Assembly: GCA_022410635.1 (NCBI GenBank)
Contig: JAJVDF010000362.1
Location: forward strand, 1-64,000
Direction of reading: 5' to 3'
Length of the DNA stretch: 64,000 nucleotides
DNA from: Tretioscincus oriximinensis
Lineage: Eukaryota > Chordata > Lepidosauria > Squamata > Gymnophthalmidae
The notes under the pieces are model-generated. The model worked only from the letters and a program-made list of their open reading frames with translations, was not told the origin of the DNA and made no database searches. Shown piece after piece: positions 1-10,973 of the stretch (positions are counted from its first letter, which is position 1; each line of letters starts with the position of its first letter). Position numbers and translations under genes: made by a program.

Positions 1-575
1 AAAGATGGATGTCACCCTCACCCTTGGACTAGTTTTTCTTTTTCTGTTCAAACATGACCATTCATCCCTCCCACATCGTGCCTTAATTAAATCATTATTA
101 ACCACAGCTAAAGCTCTCAGAGCTCAACACTGGAAAACTGCTGATCTACTCGACAAAAGACATTGGATTGATAAAATATGGACTTTAATTCTCAATGAAC
201 ATATGCATGTACAGTCCCGTAGAATGCTTGGTTCTAAGGAAAATCACCAGGCGGACTTCTTAACTAAATGTGGTCCCTTTTTCCAAGCTGCCAGAACTGA
301 TCGCTCTCTTCATCCGAATGCTCTTTATTGTGCTTACCTTTGTAATAAGAAACTTACACACTGGCTCTCNTTTTTGNCATCGAACTTATAACGTTGCTGA
401 AGATTGGTTCCCCTTGGATGCCAGGGGTCGGTCCCAATTCAGATTCTGTATCATTCTAAGGCCTTGATTGGTTCCAGTTACACACCATTTTATGTTATGA
501 TGGTAATATCTCAATGTCTCTCATATTCTGTTAACTTTGATGATTTATTTCAATAAAATTATTAAAAAAAAAAAA
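1..575 (+). mobile_element. L1-clade LINE, 3' end (ORF2 C-terminus, 3' UTR, poly-A)
   Basis: This is the 3' end of an L1-type retrotransposon cut by the window edge. The reading frame at 5-391 looks like the extreme C-terminal part of L1 ORF2: a helix-rich stretch with the L1-like pattern AxxWK about residues 40-43, followed by a Trp/Lys/Glu-rich tail. After the frame breaks there is a short 3' UTR, an AATAAA signal at 552-557 and an A-run ending at 575, so the orientation and 3' boundary are clear. Two N positions near 370-377 and a frame change indicate decay. A second L1 of the same general type, but not close in sequence, lies on the minus strand at 36.7-40.2 kb. The clade assignment is family knowledge. 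The boundary is seen directly. Confidence 0.75.
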
Positions 576-1055
576 GAACCGGACTGTGGGGAGGGGATTT
601 TATTCTTGTTTAGTTCAATTGTTCAGGACTGGGTTAAAAGTATCTAACACTATTTAATCACAGGGGAAACCTCATATATAGTAATTGAGTCACTACGGTT
701 ATAGTAGAAAGAATAATGTAACCAGATGATTTCCTATTATTTATCTTTTATTATTCACCCACCACTCTAAGATATAAGATATGATGGGGGGGAAAAGCAT
801 AGAATATATTTACAATTTAAGTAGTACAAATTGAAATTATTTTTTNAAAAAACTTTTCATTATTTTCATTAGTCATTCTTCAAATGTCTGAAGTGGTGGA
901 ACAATAAGATGGTCTTCTTCATATGATTGTAATATTTGGGCATGCATATATAAGGGAAGGACCAAAGTCATTCAGGGATGCATTTATAAGAATTAGAATT
1001 TGAAATTAAGGTCTCTCGCATGAAAATGTTTCATCAGAAATCCATCAGATTTAGA
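576..1055. other. AT-rich unique sequence, no feature seen
   Basis: Between the L1 poly-A and a CR1 fragment I see only AT-rich sequence with one N at 846. No coding signature, inverted repeat or tandem array is evident. Confidence 0.4.
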
Positions 1056-1165
1056 ATCATAGAGTTGGTATGGACTTCCAGTGTCATCGGGTCCAACCCT
1101 CTGCTCAATGCAGGTTCCACTAAACAATCCCAGACAAATGACTGTCCAGTCTCTGAAGCGAAGGC
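1056..1165 (-). mobile_element. CR1 LINE 3'-end fragment
   Basis: The sequence AGAATCATAGAGTTGG followed by a 'tccaaccctctgctcaatgcagg' type segment is the reverse complement of the CR1 3' UTR, whose 3' end carries an ATTCTATG-type 8-bp repeat. Only about 110 bp remain. It is a 5'-truncated dead copy, similar to those at 25943 and 62513. Confidence 0.8.
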
Positions 1166-1291
1166 AAACACACCACTTCTTTCATTTAATAAGTGAAAGA
1201 GAAGGGACCATCTCAGTAGGTCTTTCACCCTTGAAAAGAGGAGCTGGCACAAGATGAAGGAGAAGGAGATATAAATACAATTATATTTATT

Positions 1292-1389
1292 TATAATTGG
1301 CCAGGAAACCATTATCTTTGTTAAGTCCTTTGTTCGTTCATTCATCTTCAAAGGACTTAACAAAGATAATGGTTTCCTGGCCAATTATA
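1292..1389. repeat. Perfect inverted repeat (41-bp arms, 16-nt loop)
   Basis: Positions 1292-1332 and 1349-1389 are exact reverse complements over 41 bp, separated by 16 nt (1333-1348). The arms end sharply: 1291/1390 and 1333/1348 do not pair. A transcript from either strand would form a 98-nt hairpin. No target-site duplication is visible and neither arm resembles the other repeats in the window. It may be a recent template-switch inverted duplication, a small fold-back element, a pre-miRNA-like hairpin, or an assembly artefact. Sequence alone does not decide between these. Confidence 0.9.
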
Positions 1390-1589
1390 CATTTTTATGA
1401 AACCTGTTAAGTATTTGATTGATTTACTATCAGACATTGCCTCTTGTTGCCCCAGAGACTTTTTCACATGAGAGGATTAGTTTCTGCTATTTACCTGTTT
1501 TTCTAACCTGCAGTTCATCAACTTATCACATTTACATATGCTTTGTCATCTCCCATACACAGTTTTCTATAAATACCTGACCCTGACTT

Positions 1590-1722
1590 TAGTCCTCAGC
1601 ATCTGAAGAAGTAGACTTGTCTATGATAGCTTATGCCACCCACTTTTCTTTAGTTAGTTTCAAAGTGGTAGTAGCTCCTTTGCTGGACTTTCTATAGACT
1701 AATACGGCTATTTCTCTGAAAT
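1590..1722 (+). mobile_element. Penelope-like element (PLE) terminal fragment
   Basis: The fragment has the unit seen in every PLE copy in this window: GCATCTGAAGAAGTAGAC, a GCTTATGCC segment, a TAGTTAGTTTCAAAG segment, CTCCTTTGCTGGAC, and the terminal AATACGGCTATTTCTCTG. This resembles the long-terminal unit of the reptile and turtle PLEs I know. PLEs are retroelements whose RT groups with telomerase and usually carries a GIY-YIG endonuclease. No RT coding sequence is present here, only the terminal unit. Decay is moderate compared with the copy at 35.8-36.0 kb. Confidence 0.7.
1599..1637 (+). ncRNA. Hammerhead ribozyme-like core in PLE terminus (decayed)
   Basis: Read as RNA, the order is GCAU (stem I 3' strand, 1599-1602), CUGAAGA (1603-1609, fits the invariant CUGANGA), a stem II hairpin GUAGAC-UU-GUCUAU (1611-1624, with one G-U pair), then GAUA at 1625-1628 where GAAA is required, then GCUU and AUGCC. 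AUGC at 1633-1636 complements GCAU at 1599-1602, which fits stem I in a tandem or dimeric arrangement. PLE termini are known to encode hammerhead motifs. The GAAA to GATA change should abolish or strongly reduce cleavage. Confidence 0.6.
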
Positions 1723-1735
1723 TGACTACCATACT

Positions 1736-2486
1736 TGGAAAGTTTAAGAGAATTTCAGGGTATCTAATTTTATTATTTTAATTGTACATTGCAGAACCAT
1801 TCTCTTAAGTATCTAGTTTCTAAAAATATATGGTAAATGTTAAAAAACCACCAAATAATTACCATATAACCATTTATAACAAAGTAGATAAAATTGTAAT
1901 ATGATATATCTTTGTTTCCCTCTAACCCCAAATATAATTGTAGCAAAATCTCTTTTTAGAAGCAGGCGAAAGGAGTAAATATTCTAGTTAAGGNATTTGT
2001 CAGGAATGAAACATCCTTATGAGACAGCAGGGAAGCAAACCAGCTGTTATTTTAAATAAAAATGCTTGCAAACATTTCCTATCTAAAATAAAAATTGATA
2101 TCTGTTTTTGATTTGTGGAAATACTTTAAGTTGCAATAAAATGTCTGGAATTTTATTTTTTTAACACTTCAAAGTCTCCAAGAGAAGTTAGAATGTTTCC
2201 CTTTAATATAAAAAGAAATAAATAACAGATAAGCAAAGACAAAATAGAGTCTTGGATTGTGTTCCCACTGCCACCCCGCCACCCCCAAAANTACCACCCC
2301 AAAAATGTTAGAAGGAAAGCAAAGTGAATCCCTAACTCACTTTGCTTTTTTCCCCTCTTCTTCAAGCCAGGTTTTGTAGATTCAGTCTGTAGCAAAATTT
2401 GCTTCAAAGTTTTACCGGGATATGTTTGTGAGAATGCAAAGACAGAGCTACACATGATATAAGTATTCATAATACATGAATCTGTA
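1736..2486. other. AT-rich unique sequence
   Basis: Nothing is recognisable beyond a short C-rich run near 2270-2305 containing an N. Frames here are short and lack family signatures. Confidence 0.4.
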
Positions 2487-2690
2487 TCCGACAGATGCAG
2501 TTACAGTGTTGGCTTTTATCTGAAAGTCTCCTATTTCAAATCCACACTCCTCCATGAAACCATCTAGGTGACCTTGGTCTAGTCATAGTTCTTTAGAACT
2601 CTCAGCCTCAAATACTTCAGTGTATCTGTTGTGAATAAAGCAACAAAAGCTGTGTGTGGCACCCTTTGNTGAAAGGGATGTTNTGAAGTT
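2487..2690 (+). mobile_element. tRNA-derived SINE, decayed copy
   Basis: The segment 'gtgttggcttttatctgaaag' resembles a tRNA-like A-box head, and TTCAAATCCACACTCC fits the B-box of a tRNA promoter. The body 'gaccttggtctagtcatag' and the Ala/Ser-like continuation match a SINE common in squamate genomes. The downstream AACAAAAGCTGTGTGTGGCACCC also recurs at 12655-12690 ahead of an L2-type tail. The copy is diverged and interrupted by two N positions. Family identity is from memory of squamate SINEs. No transcription can be claimed. Confidence 0.6.
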
Positions 2691-2767
2691 TTTGAAATTG
2701 CAAACTTGCACCTTGACCTTCAAAAGTGGCAATTCAAAGCCACTTGGAAAGCAGCTTTGAAGGCACT

Positions 2768-2795
2768 CTATCCATCCATCCATCCATCCATCGAT
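2768..2795 (+). repeat. (ATCC)n short microsatellite
   Basis: Six tandem CCAT/ATCC units are followed by imperfect ATCT/GTCT units to about 2815. Confidence 0.85.
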
Positions 2796-2819
2796 CATCT
2801 ATCTGTCTCTAGCTATCTA

Positions 2820-5800
2820 AAATTGCAAACAGAGTGAAACACAGACAGACTCTTCTATATCATAATAATGGGGCAGCAATAGGATTACACTTGTATTCAG
2901 ATGNAGTCATATGTTGATCATAATGAAGAAACTGATCTATTAAATTTACTTATTTATGGGTTGCTCCTTTTGCATTTTGAAAAGTGTTTGTATATTAAAT
3001 TACCAAATAATACAAAAAACTTTCAGGTCAAGGCATATATTTAGGCAGCAATAAAACAAAATCCCAACAATAAATATATTTTGGTTTCTTTTGTTTTTAG
3101 TTCATATTTAATTATATACTAAACAGTAGTTTCTGCTCCAGAACAGGGTAGTCTATACCCAATGGTGCTAGCAGATGGGCTCTTGTTGGAAGTCTGAAAG
3201 CAGAGCAAGGGGTGAAAATGAACTGCTGTTTCTCTTCTGTCAGCCTAACTAATGCCATCTGGTGTCCAGTTTGAGAACAGATTCAATTTGACTAATTATG
3301 AGCAAAATTTACAAATAGGATCCCGACTCAGAAAGACTCTAATGGATTGCAAATGCCTTCAGCACAGTACATTATAGATGCATATAAATTATGTCATAAA
3401 AGCCTCTTCTTATTTGTTTCATAAAAACCAAGAAGCTTTGGGATGAGATGGCAAACTAATACATATTAGTCTGTTGGTAGCATCCTAGAGGATAACTTCA
3501 TATATGTAGCAGCAAGAAAAAGACTTCTGTTTGAGGTTCTAAATATAGTCAAAGTTGAAACAGATTTTTTTTATATTTCTAGAAAGATTATATTATTTTG
3601 CATATGTATTATTATTCCTGTCACAGTTTAAAGGATATTGTTCTGGTGTTGCAAAGGTCCAATTTTTGAGATGCTCTAAATGTGCTAGAACTGAATAGGG
3701 CTTCACAGCCCTGTAGGCATTGAGTTCTATCCATCTGGCACTTATTAGAATGGTGTAAAAGAATAACTGTTGCAACTGCTCAAGGAGCAGATTTAGCTTC
3801 AAGGATTCCGGAGCAGTGAATATTGCTGGTGTGATGCTGAAATACTCCCTCAGTAGTTCTGTGTACAAGAAGAATGCATGCTCTTGTGTTCTGAACCAGG
3901 GACCCGGACCCCTTGCTGATCTATTGAGAGTCATAAATGTGTTAGGGGGCATTCAAATAGGGCCTGTGAAAGGAAGGTGTTAAGAAGAACATTTTGAATT
4001 ATTTGTTGTTTTTATTCCTTGGGAATAAGGTAGATAGCAGCTAATGTGTGGGAGAATTTGTCAGGTTTCAGAAGCTGGAAAAGGGAGGCAGTCAGAAGGC
4101 CAGGATGGAAAGAAAGGGAGGCTGGAAAGATTATGGCTTGCTAATTATGGTAGATAATACAACTAATTGTTCTGTACTGACCTGACCTTTAGTATATCAC
4201 ATTTTCTCAATCTGTGCTGTCTTTTACATTTGGTGAGTAATTTTGAATTTTTGCACTATAACACACACAATTAAAAAGTAAGTTAATAAATTTTGACAAC
4301 GACAGTATTGAATTATATATATACACACAGTATATAAAAATGTTGAGTTCTTAATCCCTATATACTGATCATCTCATTCAAATCAGATAGGTATCATTCC
4401 ACAAAAGTATAATTTAAATTACTTTTGCTTAATTAATTTTTGCATAAATTTTCAAAACGATAAATTATTATTAAGTGTTCAACTTGTAGAAAACAGAGTT
4501 TGCCATGGGATAAGGGAAGACAATAACTAACAAAAGAAGTGGTACTATTGGCTGCATCTTCATGATTCAAAAATGAGGAACAAATGTTATATTAGTATAT
4601 CATCAAAGCTCCATTAAGCCTCTTTAGTGCTGAATAAGAAAAGAATCTAGAAGTTAGAAATTTTCTATTCAGTACTAAATTGGGAAAGCTGAAAATGCAT
4701 GCCCAGGACAGATGTATTGAATTTCAGCTAAAAGATGTGGATTAAATACAGTAATTTTTACAGCTTTTACAGTGTTGACATTCAATTGTGTCTAAGTTGC
4801 CTCTGAGCTTATTTTTTTATGTGTATAGATACAGCCCAACTCCATGTCCTTCTGCCAACCATGCCATTTATCTACATAGATAAATTGGAAAGCAATCTCT
4901 CCTCAGAGGAGTTTATGGCACATATAAGGACTTACACACATAGTTCCTTTGCTGGATTCACCAACAGAACACTTTTCAAGTCCTATTTAACTATTCCTTG
5001 TAAGGAATGATTGCAGGCCCAATAGAGTTGACAGCATGTCAATGATGGGAAAATGCATGAGAATCTTGTACACATACAAGAATTACCTCCCCATGCTTAA
5101 TTATTTGAGAAAGAAGGTCCCATGCATGAGAATTTCTCTCACTGAAATTTATTTCCTGAACAGGCAGGGCCTGGGGTGGAATCTGGGCAGGACATGGGTG
5201 GCATCTGGGGCTGGGCGGCATGTGGACAGGATGTGGGCAGAGTCTTGGCTAGAAACAAAATTAGTGGGTGGGGTAGGGCACTTGTGGGATGGGCAGGGTG
5301 GGGCCAGGAATTCTGGTTGTATGAGATTTTGGTATAAAATTTCCTTTTTTATTTTCTACTATTGTTTCATGTGATTACCAGACTTGGAGTCTCTGGTCAT
5401 GAGGATGCAGCCTCAGTTTGGTTGCTTTTACATTTTTAAGGATGGAAAATGGAATAAGTTCTGAAATGAAAAAAATAGCAGTCCAATGCTACTTTTATAG
5501 AATGGTTTGACTATGAAGTACAAGTATTCAAATTATCAATATTGCTGTCCAAAGAGTAAAAAGGGTTTGTTTATGTGTTGTGTGAAATCGATCATAATAT
5601 ATATATGCTCTAATAAAGTATTGTGAAATATTTTAATTTTGTAGTATCCAAGCTTTGTAAGGTAAGCTGCTTAACAGCCATCTGCAATTTTGCACTAAAA
5701 TAAGGGATGGTATATTTTCAGAATCTCATTTTTTTGCCCATTGACATTTATGCTTTGTATGTTTAAAATAATTCCACAGTTGCCTTGGTAAGAACATTGT

Positions 5801-6735
5801 ATTACAGCGTTATGAAGAAATTTGCAAATGTTAAATAAATCATAGTCAGATGCTCTCTCTTCCTCCTTTCCACCCGACACACACACACATTATTCACTCT
5901 AGTTTAAGAAATTGTCCTTGCAGCCGTTCATGTGTACTAAAAAGAACAAAAAGCTATGANAGAAACTCTGGTGTCCTTCTTTCTTTCAGCCTTCTATGGC
6001 CAGATTTTCTTCATCTTCACAGTTATCCAAAGCAAAGGGGTGACATGATTCCATTTCCTCTTGATCTAGATTTCAGGCTTTACTATTATTAAAATAGATT
6101 TTTAAAAAGTCCCCAAACTGTCTGTTGACCTCATTCAGAAAACCGAAGGAAAAGAGTCCTTTTACATGGCTTTTGTTAGCAGAAATGGATCAGAATGGGA
6201 ACAGAAATAGAGGCTCTTTTTATCTCTCAAGCTCATTTACATTGCTTACACTGTACCTAAGGAAGAACTAGGGAAATAATTCTCCTCCTTTGACCTGCAG
6301 TTTTGAATGGTTAGAATTTACACAATAATTTGTCATTTTGAAACTTGACTGATTTAAGCGGACCATTGACTGAATGTCCTCATTCCTTTACATTTCATTT
6401 TTGTTGGTGTTAACTTGCACACACAAAAATCCATATTCTTGTTCCATATATTTAAACTAATTTCTTATGTTACAATGCGTTCCTGTTTCTAGCACTTTTG
6501 CTCTGGGCTCTGGCGGGATTGACACACGTATCCACTACAATCCCTGAGTAAACTCAGAATAAAAGGGTCACGCAGTGTTTTATCAGTATGGTAGAACAAA
6601 GAACAGCCCAACTGCTGCTTTCCAGTGCTTTCCTATTGGCAGCACTGTGATAGGCAGTGTGCATGTGTAGAGCCTGAAAATGGCAACTGTACATGCGCAC
6701 ATGACACCAATCATGCACTTCTGGGTATTTCATGA
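2820..6735. other. 3.9 kb of mostly unique AT-rich DNA
   Basis: I see no confident gene or repeat here. Minor items are a TA/CA-rich patch at 4313-4335, a G-rich degenerate stretch at 5165-5310 built on GGGTGG/GGGCAGG words, and (AC)n at 5877-5889. A stop-free minus frame at 3593-3952 (119 codons) has no recognisable domain, and I do not call it a gene. Confidence 0.4.
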
Positions 6736-6739
6736 TGGG

Positions 6740-6985
6740 TGCAACCTGCTGCTCAATACAGGATTTACCATGTAGGACGCTGTCTAGCCTCTATCACTCA
6801 AGCTCTAGAACTCATCACTCCTGTGGCAAGCTATTCCGCTGGTTTATAACCCTTACTGTCAGACAATTTTTTTTTGTAATATCTAATCTGTATCTACTTC
6901 CTTGCATTTTCATCCCATTGTTTCTAGTCCTTCCATGTGACAATGAGAAAAAGTTGAGCCTTCTATACTGTGACACTCCTTCAGA
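6740..6985 (-). mobile_element. CR1 LINE ORF2 C-terminal / 3' UTR fragment
   Basis: The reverse complement gives the CR1 C-terminal coding signature: an 'LDITKKN' frame segment, then LTVRVINQ, corresponding to the domain just before the 3' UTR. It also carries a 'tgctgctcaatacagg' segment at the low-coordinate end. It matches the better-preserved plus-strand CR1 at 52910-53200. It is a truncated, frame-broken copy. Confidence 0.75.
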
Positions 6986-6989
6986 TATT

Positions 6990-7027
6990 TTTGTTGTTGT
7001 TGTTGTTGTTGTTATTATTATTATTAA
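6990..7027 (+). repeat. (GTT)n(ATT)n microsatellite
   Basis: Seven or so GTT units run directly into ATT units. It abuts the minus-strand CR1 fragment. Confidence 0.9.
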
Positions 7028-7480
7028 TATACACAAACAAACAGATAATTTGCAGTGCATACAATGAAATATACATACCCCACCATCCCTTGGATATATC
7101 ATTCATTAATGAGAAGCTTCTCATATCACATTTCTATATTCGAAGACCATTGTGATGGTTTGGGTCAATATATTGCCCATATTGAAAATCCCATAGCCTA
7201 TGGGGCTGTACTATTTGTTAGCCCAGGATGTTTTTGTTAACAATCCATTTATGAGCAGTCGTTTTTCTCTGATGAAATCAAATCTCAACATATCTTGAGA
7301 GGTGGTCATAAGTAAAATGGATCTTTGAAATTAATAATTACATCAACAACAACAACAATAACAATAATAACAATAATAATGCACATTATACTATACTTGA
7401 CTTATCAGCTCTACATCCATTTGCATTTCTATTCCTATTCAGGCACCCAGTTTGCTATAACTGTCTGTCCATAGGCAGTT
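7028..7480. other. Unique sequence with (CAA/TAA)n patch
   Basis: The stretch is AT-rich with an interrupted CAA/AAT trinucleotide run at 7343-7380. Nothing else is recognised. Confidence 0.4.
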
Positions 7481-7484
7481 TTTC

Positions 7485-7607
7485 ACTCCCTAGCATCTAA
7501 AGAAGTAGGCTTGTTTATGTATGAAAGGTCATGCGGCCTTCTTTTTTAATGTTAGTTTCTAAAGTGCTACCAGGGTCTCTGACTAACATATTTACTTCTT
7601 TGAAATA
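7485..7607 (+). mobile_element. PLE terminal fragment, strongly decayed
   Basis: The order of segments matches the PLE unit at 1590-1722: GCATCTAAAGAAGTAG (7493-7508), TGAAAGGTCATGC, TTAGTTTCTAAAGTGCTAC and a terminal TTCTTTGAAAT. The hammerhead core is broken: the CTGAAGA box reads CTAAAGA and stem II has lost pairing. Confidence 0.6.
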
Positions 7608-7609
7608 AA

Positions 7610-8108
7610 AAGCTGTTATTTAATAGTCAATGGTGCCCAGTAATGCTAGGATCTGGTGGCATACCCAGAAGCTGCTAGAAAGTGATGCATAAAGTATTAT
7701 TGGGTAACTTCTTTGAGGTCCAAAATATGCTACAAATTTCTCTTTGATCCTATCAAATCCTTTTTGATCAAAGAGGGATTTCCTGTACATTTCAGACTTC
7801 AAAGTCTGGGCTTAGGGGCACTTAAGGTTCCAGTCACTACGGATAATGTCAAAAATTTCATGTATAAAAGTTTTAATTAACTAAAAAGAAATTCCTTAGT
7901 TTAAAGACTTATAACTGTTAGTGAATTTCTGTTTGTATGTCTGAAATGTCATCTTCTGGTGTTCTTGAGAACATGTAGCCAATGGAAATGCTGCACAAAG
8001 TGTTTCTTCTCTAACTTGTAATCCACTACATCACACACATTAACATGACTCTTGTTTACTCCAGTTAGAAGGAAGAAGAATAGTCAGTTTTTATCTTCTG
8101 CTTTTCTC
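7610..8108. other. Unique sequence, no feature seen
   Basis: AT-rich sequence with short frames only. Confidence 0.4.
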
Positions 8109-8109
8109 A

Positions 8110-8300
8110 ACCTGAAAAGAATTGAAGTGGTTTCCATAACCTTCTGATCTTCTCTTTGCAACAGACACCTTGTGAAGTGGGGTGGTGGTGGTGGCTCAGA
8201 GAGCTCTGAAAAACTGTGGCCAGACCAAGGCCACCCAACTGGCTTTTGTGGAAAANGCAGCATCTGACATTCTAACCACTATCCCAGACTGTCTCTCCGT
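8110..8300 (-). mobile_element. tRNA-derived SINE, minus strand
   Basis: Read on the minus strand, the head 'gggatagtggttagaatgtc' looks like a tRNA A-box region. The body contains GGCCTTGGTCTGGCCACAG and AGAGCTCTCTGAGCC-type words typical of squamate tRNA SINEs, and continues to CACAAGGTGTCTGTTG. A (GGT)n patch and one N lie inside it. The 3' tail is not evident. Confidence 0.65.
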
Positions 8301-9866
8301 TTGCTAGATTTTCATAAATGCTATTTAGTATTTGAGTGTGCCCTCTTATGTTCAAGTAAAAATCTAGAAAGAAGTAGAGGAACACAATTGTATCTTGTCT
8401 GAAATGTCCACCAGACTTAACAAATGATATATGTTTTCCAATTTGACACTCAGCAGTGATTTGTGCAGCAGATGTCAAGAAAGAGCTACGTGTCTGAAAC
8501 TAGNCTCACCTTTGATCTGTATGTTTTTTTCTTTTTCTTTTTGAGCTGATGGATGATTTTAAACTTTTTTGGTCTGGAGGAAATTCAAGAGTACTGTTTC
8601 AGAGGCAATCAGTCTTCATACCAGCAGAAGTATCTGGTTATCTGTTTAGTAACAAAAATTGCTATAAATTAACATTGTTCCAATTACATGTAGAGTACTT
8701 TCCGCATTATAAACTAGTGTTTTAATGTACAAGAGACAAAAATGCATCTGGGAGATAGGAGGAGGAAGGGTCAAATTGTAGCCTCATTCCACTGACAAGT
8801 GTCTGCTGGAACTAATATGAACACCTGGTATATTACTGGACAGCTGCCAGCCCCCCACTGATATTTACCATGATTGAACTTTCCCAGATCTTTATGAGCA
8901 GTGAATGGCTTGAGCTTCATACCTAAATTGCTCCCTAGACTTGCAAATTAGCATGGAATTTTGAAACCACACCCTCCGCTTGTTTACTGTTTACACATCA
9001 AACTACAGTCTAGATTAATAGAGGCCTTAGTCAACACGTCTCATTAATTCTTCCAACAAACCAGCATCTTTGATCTAGAATAAGACTTTGAGGCTGGAAA
9101 CCTTTGATTTTAGTGTTTGTTGGCATGTGCTACAGCCTCAGAGACCACATAAGCTTCACAGTTGCATTGCTGTGACATAGGTAGCTGATCTGAATCAACA
9201 TGATCAATGCAAAGGGTACTAAGACCATACCCACACCTTTCGGTGGGTGCGACTCAGTGTACTGAGTGATTCCTTATTTAGGGAATGAATAGCACAAGAA
9301 GATGCCAGCCAATAAGACTGCAGGATTGCAGTTGGCTGGACATACATAGCTCTTGCTCCTGCTTTATTCTCATCAGTTTCATGCCAGGTATGCTCCCCAG
9401 AACGTGCCAGCGAAATCAGCGAAATTGCTTTTAGACAGCAGATTTCCCTTGGTTTCCCTCATGTGTACAGGAATATTGATTGTAATGGCAGATAGGACCA
9501 TAAAAGGCAAACTAAAAGAGTTTTCTGTGTCTCTAAAACATGCCATTATGACTACAATGGCTCAAATAGCTGTTTGAACTGCAAAATTAAAACAGATCTG
9601 AAACAGAGGAAGGTGCATATTTTAAAGATGCACAAAATAAATCTGCACATTGAGAACACAATTCAAAGATAATTAAGTAGATTTAGATCTGACAAAATCA
9701 ATGAGACATGTCATTAGGCACTTGCATTTCATTGCTTTTAATGGAATCTAAAGGCCATAGTATATTGCATACTTGCCAGCAGCATATAGAATATTTAATT
9801 CTATTATGGCTCATCCAATGCAAGATTATTAAAAAGGGTTTATACGGTAGGATTTTCTCATAATAT
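8301..9866. other. Unique AT-rich sequence with small hairpins
   Basis: There is no gene or known repeat. A bulged hairpin at 9305-9339 has arms CCAGCCA/TGGCTGG plus an inner ACTGCA/TGCAGT. A palindromic ACTCAGT-GT-ACTGAGT lies near 9251. These are recorded in the findings. Confidence 0.4.
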
Positions 9867-10069
9867 TTATTTCTTTGTATGTTTGTTTATTACATTTTTA
9901 TCTTGCTGTTTGCCAAGGATCTTGGAATAGGCCTCAACTTATGAAAAAATGAAAAACTCAAACACCACCCGTACCCGAAGGTGTCAGGATGGCCAAAACA
10001 GTAAAACATTGCTACAAAATTAAAACAATATAAAACAATATTTAAAAGTAGGGTCAGAGGTAACATTTT

Positions 10070-10528
10070 TCAGCCAAAGGCCAAGTAAAAGAGGTGCATC
10101 TTCAAGGACATTCTAAAAGAATACAATGATAATGACAGACACATCTTGAGGGGGAGACTATTCCGAACACAAGGGGCAACCACCGAGAAGGCCCTACCCT
10201 GGGTTCCCACTCCACTGGCTGTTGAAAGGGGTGGTACAACCAGGAGGGCCTTCCCTGCAGATCTTAAGGCACAGGCAGGTTGGTATGGGAGAAGGTGTTC
10301 CTTTAGATATTTGGGGCCCAAGTTATTTAGGGACTTATAAGTTAAAGTCAACACCTTGAATTGGGCTTGGTAGTGGATGGGCAGCCAGTGCAGCTCTTTC
10401 AAGACGGGTGTGATGTGTGCCCAGCTAGCTGTCCAGGTCAGCAGTATAGCTGCTGCATTCTGCACCAGCTGCAATTTCCGAACCATTTTCAAGGGCAGCC
10501 CCATATAGAGCGCATTACAATGGTCCAA
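10070..10528 (-). pseudogene. L2 ORF2 C-terminal domain remnant
   Basis: This 152-codon open stretch matches the C-terminal region of L2-clade ORF2. The signature words are KLQLVQNAAA (residues about 18-27), HITPVLKELHWLPI (about 38-51), FKVLTLTYKSLN and a final HLFYLAFG. The conserved HWLP and LAFG end are diagnostic of the clade. It is only the tail of the polyprotein and cannot act alone. It continues upstream in other frames towards the RT box at 10704-10973. Confidence 0.85.
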
Positions 10529-10703
10529 TCTGGAAGTTACCAGAGATAGATCTGTTCAGAAGTGGCCGTAACTGGCAAACCAGGTGTAACTGGAAGTAGG
10601 TACTCCTGGCTACTGCCTCCATCTAATTTTCAAGTGTCAGTGCAGATTCCAGAAGCACCCCAAGATTGGGTCTACCCCACCAAGGACAGGGTGCCTCCCC
10701 CCT

Positions 10704-10973
10704 TCACAAACGGGATGCTCCGACACACAGCACCTCCGTCTCGTCAGGATTCAGCTTCAATTTACTGGAACCTATCCAGCCCATCACTGCCTCCATGCAC
10801 CTGTCAAGCATTTCAACCACCTCTCCTGATTCAGATGGTACAGAGAGATAGTGCTGAGTGTCATCAGCGTATTGATGACACTTTACTCCAAATCTCCTAA
10901 TGACTCTCCCAGTGGCTTCATATAGATATCGAAGAGCATGGGGAAGAGGATCGACCCCTGAGGAACCCCACAA
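10704..10973 (-). pseudogene. L2 reverse-transcriptase core remnant
   Basis: The frame carries the RT catalytic box YADD at residues 35-38, followed by TQHYLSV and a KLKLNPDETEV block (RT motifs C to E in L2 elements). Both catalytic aspartates are intact, but the upstream RT motifs are in other frames with stops, so the enzyme is not produced. Confidence 0.85.

Noticed and set aside
3593..3952. 119-codon minus-strand open frame in unique DNA
   Set aside because: No domain, motif or splice context. One such frame is expected by chance in this much sequence.
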